From Gammaproteobacteria bacterium (GTDB taxonomy: Bacteria > Pseudomonadota > Gammaproteobacteria > Immundisolibacterales > Immundisolibacteraceae), in contig DQBD01000175.1 in assembly GCA_003526065.1 (NCBI GenBank), positions 1-6,539 of the forward strand: a DNA stretch of 6,539 nt, written 5' to 3'. The translations under genes were made by a program, and so were the position numbers. Below are positions 1 to 6,539 of the stretch, piece by piece. The notes beneath the pieces were generated by a model. The model ran no database searches, was not told where the DNA came from, and was given only the letters and a program-made list of their open reading frames with translations. Position 1 is the first letter of the stretch. Each line of letters opens with the position of its first letter.

Positions 1-605
1 GCCCGTCCACCGGCCTGCTGGCGACGCCCAGGCTGTACACGCCGGCGTTCTCCGTGCAGGCGCTGCTGGAGCTGGTGGTGCCGATGGCGGTCACCGTGCT
101 GGCCATCCAGAACGCCCAGGGCTTTGCCGTGCTGCAACAGGCCGGCCACAGCGCGCCGGTGCGGGCGGTGACGGTGGCCTGCGGCCTCGGCAGCCTGCCG
201 TTCGCGGCGGTGGGTTCCGTGCCGACCTGCCTGACCGGGCCGGTGAACGGCATCCTGGTGGCCAGCGGCGAGCGCGGGACACACTGGCTGGGCGGTCTGG
301 TGTTCGGCGTCATCATGGTGCTGTTCGGCCTGTTCGCGCCGGCCGCGACGCGGCTGGCGCTGGCGCTGCCGATGTCGCTGATCGGCCTGCTGGGCGGCCT
401 TGCCATGCTGCGCGTGCTGCAGGGCGCCTTCCAGAGTGCGTTTCGTGGCCGCTGCCCGCTGGGCGCCATGGTGGCCTTCGTGGTCACGGTGGCCAACGTG
501 CCCATCCTGAACATCGGCGCGCCGTTCTGGGGCCTGGTGTTCGCCTTCGCGGCGTCGGCGCTGCTGGAGCGTGACGACCTGCGCGAGGCCATGCACGGGC
601 GCTAG
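1..605 (+). CDS. benE: BenE-family benzoate/H+ symporter, C-terminal half (partial)
   Basis: Inner-membrane secondary transporter of the benzoate:H+ symporter family, expected to import benzoate or a related aromatic acid with protons. The frame is already open at the left edge (first whole codon at base 3) and ends at TAG 603-605. About 200 residues are visible out of a usual 390-400, and the true start lies outside the window; the GTG at 54 is internal. Visible BenE landmarks are the AIQNAQGFAVL segment followed by an AGH turn, the small-residue stretch VPTCLTGPVNGIL, and the late signature NIGAPFWGLVFAF near the C-terminus. Hydrophobic stretches compatible with about five membrane segments are separated by short polar loops. 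The protein ends in a short charged cytosolic-looking tail (ERDDLREAMHGR). It converges with the next gene, with 13 bases between stops. Family assignment is firm from these motifs; the substrate is inferred from the family only. Confidence 0.85.
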   Translation, partial: PSTGLLATPRLYTPAFSVQALLELVVPMAVTVLAIQNAQGFAVLQQAGHSAPVRAVTVACGLGSLPFAAVGSVPTCLTGPVNGILVASGERGTHWLGGLVFGVIMVLFGLFAPAATRLALALPMSLIGLLGGLAMLRVLQGAFQSAFRGRCPLGAMVAFVVTVANVPILNIGAPFWGLVFAFAASALLERDDLREAMHGR

Positions 606-627
606 GCCCGGCGCGGGTTCAGCGCTC
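597..627 (+). terminator. Hairpin spanning both stop codons of the convergent pair (candidate bidirectional terminator)
   Basis: Bases 599-603 (GCGCT) pair with 621-625 (AGCGC), and 607-610 (CCCG) pair with 614-617 (CGGG) around a 3-base loop. Two G-U pairs (605/619 and 606/618) and one mismatch (604/620) join the two stems on the + transcript. The structure contains the benE stop and the stop of the opposite gene. There is no T-run on either side, so it is not a canonical intrinsic terminator. On the minus transcript the G-U pairs become A-C mismatches, so the fold is weaker there. Confidence 0.3.
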
Positions 628-1524
628 CCCCAGCACCGCCGCCAGGGCGGCGTTGATGGTCGGGTGGCAAAAGCGGTAACCGGCCTGACTGAGCCGGCCG
701 GGCACGACCCGGCTGCTGGCCAGCAGCATCTGCTCGCCCATCTCGCCGAACAGCGCGCGCACCACCGGCGCCGGCAGCGGCAGGCGCGCCGGCCGATGCA
801 CGGCACGCCCAAGCGCCGCGGCGAAGTCGCGATACGGCACGGCTCCCGGCGCCACGAAGTTGACCGGCCCGGCCAGCTCCGGCGTGTGCATGGCAAACCG
901 CACCATCTGCACCAGCTCCGGCAGCGCCACCCAGCTGAACCACTGCCGGCCGCTACCCACCGGCCCGCCAAGGCCCAGCCGGAACGACGGCAGCAGGCGC
1001 TGCAAGGCCCCGCCGCGCGGGCTCAACACCACGCCGAAACGCGCCTGCACCACGCGCACGCCCGCCTGCGTCAACGGTGCCGCCAGCGGTTCCACCTGCC
1101 GGCACACATCGGCCAGGAAACCCTCGCCCGGACCGTCCTCCTCGTCCGCCGGACGGTCGCCGGTGTCGCCATACCAGCCGACCGCCGACGCCATCAGCAC
1201 CAGTTCCGGCGGCTGCGGCCGTGCCAGCAGCGCCGCCACCAGCGTGCGCGCGCCGTCGACGCGGCTTTGGACGATGCGCCGCTTCTTGGCGGCGGTCCAG
1301 CGCAGGCTGCCGGCGTTCTCCCCGGCCAGATGAATCACCACCTGCGGGTTCAGGTCGGCCGGCAGCACACACACGCCGGCGGCGGGATTCCAGCCGGCCA
1401 CACCGGCCGGCACCTCGCCGCCGAACCGGGGCAACGGCACCACGCGGTGCCCGTCCGCCTGCAACCCCTGCGTGAGCGCCCCGCCGACGAGGCCACTGGC
1501 ACCGGTAACGAGCACCGTTTTCAT
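619..1524 (-). CDS. TIGR01777-family NAD(P)-binding epimerase/SDR (YfcH-like)
   Basis: Atypical short-chain dehydrogenase of the YfcH/SDR39U1-like group, cytosolic, with no established substrate. The 301-residue length from ATG 1522-1524 fits the family norm of about 300. The N-terminus MKTVLVTGASGLVG is a Rossmann GxxGxxG dinucleotide site at residues 8-14. Family signatures follow in order: VIHLAGE; RWTAAKKRRI followed by QSRV; ASAVGWYG; RFGVVLSPRGGAL; FRLGLGGPVGSGRQWFSW; PVNFVAPGAVPY; and GEMGEQMLLASSRVVP with LSQAGYRFCHP near the end. The tyrosine of GWYGDTG lacks the usual YxxxK lysine, as is normal for this family. A second ATG lies two codons upstream at 1530, and a further in-frame start lies at 1587. 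I prefer 1524 because the G-run at 1531-1536 sits 6 bases before it but touches ATG 1530, and because family members begin directly with the Rossmann strand. The gene is divergent from the oxygenase and convergent with benE. Confidence 0.9.
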   Translation of the reverse strand: MKTVLVTGASGLVGGALTQGLQADGHRVVPLPRFGGEVPAGVAGWNPAAGVCVLPADLNPQVVIHLAGENAGSLRWTAAKKRRIVQSRVDGARTLVAALLARPQPPELVLMASAVGWYGDTGDRPADEEDGPGEGFLADVCRQVEPLAAPLTQAGVRVVQARFGVVLSPRGGALQRLLPSFRLGLGGPVGSGRQWFSWVALPELVQMVRFAMHTPELAGPVNFVAPGAVPYRDFAAALGRAVHRPARLPLPAPVVRALFGEMGEQMLLASSRVVPGRLSQAGYRFCHPTINAALAAVLGER

Positions 1525-1530
1525 GTTCAT

Positions 1531-1670
1531 CCCCCCGGGCACACACGCCACGCGGCAACCATCCGGCCTGACCGACACGCCAGCCATCCGTCGCGATACC
1601 TTTACACTCGATCGGCAACAAAGCGAGCGCCGGACCCGCCACCGCGCCGCCCCACACAGAGGAGAGACCC
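1531..1670. promoter_or_regulatory. Divergent intergenic region between the epimerase and oxygenase genes
   Basis: These 140 bases must hold promoters for both flanking genes. On + the best -10-like hexamer I see is TACACT at 1603-1608, inside a locally AT-richer patch, but there is no good -35 at 16-18 bases upstream. A 7-bp direct repeat, CCATCCG, occurs at 1559-1565 and 1584-1590, about 25 bases apart. That is a possible regulator spacing but short enough to be chance at this base composition. CGAT and ATCG half-sites flank the TACACT patch. None of these is proof of a promoter or operator. Confidence 0.25.
1660..1664 (+). promoter_or_regulatory. Ribosome binding site of the Rieske oxygenase gene
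   Basis: AGGAG lies 6 bases before the ATG at 1671. This supports that ATG over the second in-frame ATG two codons later, at 1677. Confidence 0.75.
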
Positions 1671-2852
1671 ATGGACATGCCCACCCGCAGCGCCGACGCC
1701 TACGCCTGGCCGAGCGCGCCGAACGCCATCCCGCGCGACATCTTCCACCGCGACGACATCTTCCAGGCCGAGATCGAGCGCATCTTCCACGGCCCCTACT
1801 GGCACCCGGTGGCGCATGACGCGGAAATCCCCAACCCGCACGACTACAAGACGTTCACGCTCGGCGAGCGGCCGCTGCTGATCAGCCGTGGCGCGGATGG
1901 CGCCGTACGCGCCTTCGTCAACGCCTGCAGCCATCGCGGCGTGCTGCTGGTGCCGGGCTTTCGCGGCCACGGCGAGCAGCATGAATGCCCCTACCACCGC
2001 TGGTCCTTCGACAGCGCCGGGGAACTGCGGGTGTGTCCGGGCGAGGACGACTTCATCGCCGGTTTCGACAAGGCCGACTTCGGCCTGCCGCCGGTGCGGC
2101 TGGAGACCCTCCACGGCCTGCACTTCGTCACGCTGGACCCGGCCGCACCGCCGCTGACGACATTCCTTGAAGGCATGCAGGATGTCATCGGCCGCATCCT
2201 CGGCGGCGACGGCCGGCTCACCCTGCTCGGCTACCAGAAGGTCGTCTTCAACTGCAACTGGAAGGCCTACTTCGACCAGGACGGCTGGCACGCGCCCATG
2301 CTGCACGCCGCGTTTCGCATGCTGAACTGGGTCGGCGGCAAGGGCGTGCTGTCCGGCACCCATCAGGGTCACCGCAACGCGCACTACGAGATCGTGCCCA
2401 ACCGCAAGCCGCCGCTGATCCAGGACCCCAGCGTCATCGCCTACGAGCACCGGCCCGAGGACGGCGGCCAGCTGGCCATCCTGTTCCCCACCACCAACAT
2501 GAACAAGCAGATGGACACCATGACGGTGCGCTACGCCGTGCCGCTGGACGCCCACCGCACCGAAGTCCACTACACCTACTTCGCCCACCAGGACGACGAC
2601 GACGCCACCCGCCGCCACCGCCTGCGCCAGTCCTCCAACATGCTGGGGCCGAGCGGGTTCATCACGCTCGAGGACGGCGCCGTGTTCAACCGCATCACCA
2701 AGGCGCGCGGCGCCACCGGCAACAACTACATGGTCAAGGGCATGCGCCTGGACGCCAACCCGTACACCGACTCGCAGCAGAACGACGAGATGCAGTGCGT
2801 GGTGTTCTGGGACGCCTACCGGCGGGCGCTGGGAATGACCCGCGCCGACTGA
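1671..2852 (+). CDS. Rieske non-heme iron oxygenase, alpha (catalytic) subunit
   Basis: Terminal oxygenase of the aromatic ring-hydroxylating family. It takes electrons through a Rieske [2Fe-2S] centre to a mononuclear iron that activates O2; cytosolic. The protein has 393 residues, within the usual 350-450. The Rieske domain spans about residues 40-145 with the ligand pattern C86-x-H88, 17 residues, C106-x-x-H109 (CSH ... CPYH). The catalytic SRPBCC domain spans about 175-390. Its iron site starts at NWKAYFDQDGWHAPMLH (196-212), where D204 is the likely electron-bridging aspartate and H207 and H212 are the iron histidines. D335 in GFITLEDG is the likely third, carboxylate ligand. The interval between NWK and D204 is 5 residues, whereas characterised relatives have 7-8. 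No beta subunit, ferredoxin or reductase gene is adjacent, so redox partners must be encoded elsewhere. The substrate cannot be read from sequence; the benE neighbour hints at an aromatic acid, but the two are not co-transcribed. Confidence 0.92.
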   Translation: MDMPTRSADAYAWPSAPNAIPRDIFHRDDIFQAEIERIFHGPYWHPVAHDAEIPNPHDYKTFTLGERPLLISRGADGAVRAFVNACSHRGVLLVPGFRGHGEQHECPYHRWSFDSAGELRVCPGEDDFIAGFDKADFGLPPVRLETLHGLHFVTLDPAAPPLTTFLEGMQDVIGRILGGDGRLTLLGYQKVVFNCNWKAYFDQDGWHAPMLHAAFRMLNWVGGKGVLSGTHQGHRNAHYEIVPNRKPPLIQDPSVIAYEHRPEDGGQLAILFPTTNMNKQMDTMTVRYAVPLDAHRTEVHYTYFAHQDDDDATRRHRLRQSSNMLGPSGFITLEDGAVFNRITKARGATGNNYMVKGMRLDANPYTDSQQNDEMQCVVFWDAYRRALGMTRAD

Positions 2853-2864
2853 GCGGGATCGCTC

Positions 2865-2896
2865 CCGGCCCGGACGCCGCACGACGCCCGGGCCGG
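2865..2896. terminator. 9-bp perfect hairpin between convergent genes (candidate terminator)
   Basis: CCGGCCCGG at 2865-2873 is perfectly complementary to CCGGGCCGG at 2888-2896, with a 14-base loop. It lies 12 bases after the oxygenase stop and 13 bases beyond the opposing gene's stop, so it could act on both transcripts. Neither side has a T-run, so termination by this stem alone is uncertain. Confidence 0.45.
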
Positions 2897-2909
2897 AAAC
2901 ATGGCGGCC

Positions 2910-5189
2910 TCAGAACAGGCCGGGCAGGTGGATCAGCTGCGTCTCGCCGTTGGAGTCGTCGACACCGTCGTTGTCGTTGACCACCACGGCGTCGCCGGCC
3001 GCTGAAATGGCCAGGCCCTCGATCTTCTCCAGCACCTGGCCGCCGGGGGCTTCCAGGTCCGGCATCAGGTCCCTGACCTGCGTCTTTTCCACCACCGGGA
3101 AGCCGGGGGTGGTGCCGACGGCCGGATCGGCCAGCGGCGTCAGCCCCGCCACCGAGAAGCGGTAGATGCGCTTGATGACCGCATCCGGACCGGCCTGATT
3201 GTCACGCTCGACGACGGCAAAGGTCTGGTCATCCACCGCGGCGATCTCGGACAGCCCCACCCAGCCGCCATTGGCGGACTGCGGCGCTTCCAGCGGGTAG
3301 TAGTAGAAGGCCCAGTCGCCGCTGTGCGGGGTGAAGCGGCCGATGCGCACGTGGCCGGCCGGGTCGTCCGCCCATTCGCGCTGGAAGGCGACGAACACCG
3401 CCTCGTCCTCGCCCTGGCCGACGGCGCTCACGCCCTCGAAGCCGAACCGCACCTGGCGGCCGTTGGTGCTCGCCGGCAGCGTGTGCACGGCCTCGATGGT
3501 GCCGTCCGCGGCCACCTGCAGCAGCAGGTTCAGCGACTCGACCGGGCGGCCCGGGTCGCCCACCGTGCCGGCACCCTCCGACACCACCCAGAAGCCACCG
3601 CCGCGCCGGGTGGCGATGCCTTCCAGGTCCAGGTTGACCGTCATGTCGGCGTTGACCAGGCCGGCATCCACCGCCGCCAGCGCACCGTTGTCACGCAGCA
3701 CCAGCTCGTCGCTGATGGTGGCCGGCTGGCCGTCGAGCAGGCGGTAGATGCGGCTTTTCCGGTAGAAGCTGTCGTGCACGGCGTACAGCACGCCGGCGTC
3801 GGTGAGGTCATAGGCCAGGCCCGACAACGCGCCCCAGGCAATGGGCGCACCGTCGGCCCGGTCGGCCGACACGACGGTCGGGTAGGCGGGCATGTCGGCC
3901 GCGCCATAGCGGTAGATGCTCAGCACGGAGCGGAACTTGTCGTCGCGTGCATCGTTCTCGGCCGCCGCCACGAACAGCCCGCGCTGCGGAATCGGCAGCA
4001 AGCCTTCCGGCCCGACGCCGGTCGGCAGCGCCTGGCGCAGGCTCAGCTGCTCGCCGACACCGTTCACGTCGTACACGAACACCAGGCTCGCGCGCTCGGA
4101 GCCGACGAACAGCACCCGGTCGGTGCCGTACTCGGCGAAGGCGACATTCTCCGGTTCGTTGCCCTTGTTCTCGGAGCGGTCTTCCGGATAGTGGCCCAGA
4201 CGGGCGGCCAGGCGGTCGAGCGTGTTGCCCGAGCCCCACAGCAGCGTGCCCTGCTTGTCGAACAGGCTGAAGCCGCGCGAGCCACCGAACAGGTCACCCT
4301 CGTCGGCGGTGGCGAACTGGCCGCTGTTGATCCAGGCCACGCCGTCGGGCTCGCGCGGCACGGCGGCCAGCGACGCCGTCTGCTCGATCAGATCGTTCTC
4401 GTCCGTGTCGATGCCGCTCAGGTCCACGCTGCCGGCGCTGAAATCGTGGGTGATCTTGCCGTTGCGCAGGTTCACCAACACGATGTGGTTGTTCTCCTGC
4501 AGCGTCACGGCCGCCACGTTGGCGCGGTTGATGCTGACGTACTCGGGCTCGGGATCGTCCGGAAACAGGTCCGCCACACCCTCGAGGCTGACCTGGCGCA
4601 GGCTCCAGGCCCCCGGCGCGCCGACCAGGTCGACGATGGTCAGGAAACCGGCCGGCAGCTGCGGCGGCTCGCCGTCGCCCAGGTCCTCGTCGCGCTCGTT
4701 CTCGATGGCAATGGCCGCGTAGCGTCCGTCGGGGCTCACCGCCACGCTGTCCGGCTGCCCGCCCAGCGCATGCGTGGCGACGATGTCACGCGTGGCGAGG
4801 TCGATCACCACCAGCTGGCCGCTGGTGTCGACGAAATCAGCCGAGGTGTTCACCGCCACCAGGGCGTGGTTGCCGACCACCGCCACCGAGGTCGGCTCGC
4901 CGCCCAGCGCCACCGTGCCGGCAGGCTGCGGCGCGGCGGGATCGGCGATGTCGACGAAGCCGACGTTATCGCCCGCGGAATCGGTGTAGATCAGCAGCGT
5001 GCCGTCGGTGCTGGCGGCGACGATCTCGGCCACCGTCTCCTGCTCGATGTCGGTGTTCAGGAACACCGGAAACGAGGCGATCCGCTCGAAATACGGCGCA
5101 GTCCCGGCCGACACGGCCGACGACTGGCCCAGCAGCGCCAGGCTGACAGCCGCGGCGAGCGCGGACAGGCGGGGTTTGGTAAGCGGCAT
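2910..5189 (-). CDS. Secreted esterase-like/phytase-like family protein with N-terminal propeller module
   Basis: A 759-residue exported protein. Residues 1-28 form a Sec signal peptide: K5/R7, a hydrophobic core LSALAAAVSLALLG, and a likely cut after VSA28. Residues about 35-430 carry repeated strand units of the YVTN/choice-of-anchor I kind. Signatures there include GGEPTSVAVVGN (96-107), GGQPDSVAVSPDGRYAAI (143-160), PEYVSIN then VTLQENN (215-234), REPDGVAWI (279-287), ADEGDLFGGSRGF (295-307), NKGNEPENVAF (341-351), VGSERAS (362-368) and LPTGVGPEGLLPIP (388-401). Residues about 445-755 match the esterase-like/phytase-like fold, with DLEGIATRRGGGFWVVSEG (521-539), RFGFEGVSAV (581-590) and EKIEGLAIS (721-729) followed by an acidic DNDGVDD stretch (739-745) that may bind metal. 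The chosen ATG is preceded by AGGAG 9 bases upstream; 36 further in-frame codons upstream would bury the signal peptide. Phosphoesterase activity is inferred from the family only, and no catalytic residue is proven here. The protein is probably periplasmic or secreted. Confidence 0.85.
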   Translation of the reverse strand: MPLTKPRLSALAAAVSLALLGQSSAVSAGTAPYFERIASFPVFLNTDIEQETVAEIVAASTDGTLLIYTDSAGDNVGFVDIADPAAPQPAGTVALGGEPTSVAVVGNHALVAVNTSADFVDTSGQLVVIDLATRDIVATHALGGQPDSVAVSPDGRYAAIAIENERDEDLGDGEPPQLPAGFLTIVDLVGAPGAWSLRQVSLEGVADLFPDDPEPEYVSINRANVAAVTLQENNHIVLVNLRNGKITHDFSAGSVDLSGIDTDENDLIEQTASLAAVPREPDGVAWINSGQFATADEGDLFGGSRGFSLFDKQGTLLWGSGNTLDRLAARLGHYPEDRSENKGNEPENVAFAEYGTDRVLFVGSERASLVFVYDVNGVGEQLSLRQALPTGVGPEGLLPIPQRGLFVAAAENDARDDKFRSVLSIYRYGAADMPAYPTVVSADRADGAPIAWGALSGLAYDLTDAGVLYAVHDSFYRKSRIYRLLDGQPATISDELVLRDNGALAAVDAGLVNADMTVNLDLEGIATRRGGGFWVVSEGAGTVGDPGRPVESLNLLLQVAADGTIEAVHTLPASTNGRQVRFGFEGVSAVGQGEDEAVFVAFQREWADDPAGHVRIGRFTPHSGDWAFYYYPLEAPQSANGGWVGLSEIAAVDDQTFAVVERDNQAGPDAVIKRIYRFSVAGLTPLADPAVGTTPGFPVVEKTQVRDLMPDLEAPGGQVLEKIEGLAISAAGDAVVVNDNDGVDDSNGETQLIHLPGLF

Positions 5190-5412
5190 TGCGTTGGGCT
5201 CCTGTGGGTTCTGGGTGTGACGTGCACAACCGCACCCGGGCGGCTGGCGGGGCCACCGTAAAAGCGCAATGTGACCGGGCATTGACGGCCGCCTCACCGA
5301 CCGGACCCCGCCCCTGACTCGGATCAGTGCCCCGACCGCGACGGCTTCCTACAGTGCAAGACCCGGTACGGGCCAACGGGGCCCGTGCGTGCCGAAGTCG
5401 CCGGAGCCGGCC
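5190..5412. promoter_or_regulatory. Divergent intergenic region between the phytase-like gene and acsA
   Basis: These 223 bases separate two divergent starts and should hold both promoters. On the minus side, AGGAG at 5199-5203 is the ribosome site of the exported protein. On the plus side, TACAGT at 5350-5355 could be a -10 for acsA, but no matching -35 is seen at the right distance. A TTGACG at 5282-5287 has no -10 partner. TGTGA half-sites occur at 5216-5220 and 5270-5274 without good TCACA partners, so a CRP site is not supported. No small gene is convincing in this stretch. Confidence 0.3.
5366..5388 (+). repeat. Inverted repeat/hairpin in the acsA leader
   Basis: ACGGGCC at 5368-5374 and GGCCCGT at 5380-5386 are perfect reverse complements around the loop AACGG. 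In RNA, a G-U pair (5367/5387) and a G-C pair (5366/5388) extend the stem to 9 bp. It ends 24 bases before the acsA ATG, so it could be an operator or a leader hairpin. A 7-bp repeat can arise by chance in DNA this GC-rich. Confidence 0.35.

Positions 5413-6539
<1,127 letters not shown>

Noticed and set aside
571..1881. Open frame of 436 codons on + across the epimerase gene and the start of the oxygenase gene
   Set aside because: It is again in register with the minus-strand epimerase codons, has low-complexity Arg/His/Pro composition, and runs into the oxygenase coding region in another frame. It overlaps two well-supported genes.
1602..2882. Open frame of 426 codons on - opposite the oxygenase
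   Set aside because: It is the in-register antisense shadow of the oxygenase, Val/Gly/Ala/His-rich, with no recognisable domain. The + frame has the complete Rieske and iron-site motifs.
3324..5261. Long open frame (645 codons) on + opposite the phytase-like gene
   Set aside because: It is in exact codon register with the minus-strand gene, so a stop on + needs a TTA, CTA or TCA codon in the real gene, and these are rare at this GC content. The translation is rich in H, R, Q and V with no family motif, while the minus frame has a signal peptide and many family signatures.
5216..5285. Possible CRP/Vfr-type site upstream of acsA (TGTGA half-sites)
   Set aside because: Two TGTGA half-sites are present, but the partner half at the right spacing reads CAACC or ATTGA rather than TCACA. 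The match is too weak.
5389..5412. Alternative GTG start for acsA at 5389
   Set aside because: It is in frame, but the hairpin 5366-5388 directly abuts it and there is no ribosome site. GGAG 6 bases before ATG 5413 and the family N-terminus favour 5413.

Overview
The window looks like ordinary chromosomal DNA from a GC-rich proteobacterium. My best guess is a gamma- or betaproteobacterium with an aerobic, aromatic- or acid-using lifestyle. This rests on the very strong G/C preference at third codon positions, proteobacterial-looking Shine-Dalgarno sites and the gene families present. No marker in the window fixes the taxon. There are no RNA genes, insertion sequences, CRISPR arrays or phage genes.

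Layout, left to right: (1) the C-terminal half of a BenE-type benzoate/H+ symporter on +, cut by the left edge; (2) a complete TIGR01777-type (YfcH-like) atypical short-chain dehydrogenase/epimerase on -; (3) a complete Rieske non-heme iron oxygenase alpha subunit on +; (4) a complete secreted protein of about 759 residues on -, with an N-terminal repetitive propeller-like module and a C-terminal esterase-like/phytase-like module; (5) the first 375 residues of an AMP-forming acetate-CoA ligase (AcsA) on +, cut by the right edge. The last gene is open to the window end and has no stop codon here.

The five genes strictly alternate in strand (+ - + - +), so no two can share a transcript. Genes 1/2 converge with 13 bases between their stop codons. 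Genes 2/3 diverge from about 140 bases (146 from the chosen start), 3/4 converge over 57 bases, and 4/5 diverge from 223 bases. The two convergent gaps each carry a hairpin without a T-run, and the acsA leader carries a 7-bp perfect inverted repeat.

The BenE transporter, ring-hydroxylating oxygenase and acyl-CoA ligase together look like aromatic-acid use. However, the strand layout argues against a single catabolic operon, the oxygenase has no reductase, ferredoxin or beta-subunit gene here, and the ligase keeps the acetate-pocket residues. I see no clearly new multi-gene system. The most unusual item is a two-residue shortening of the metal-binding helix in the oxygenase.
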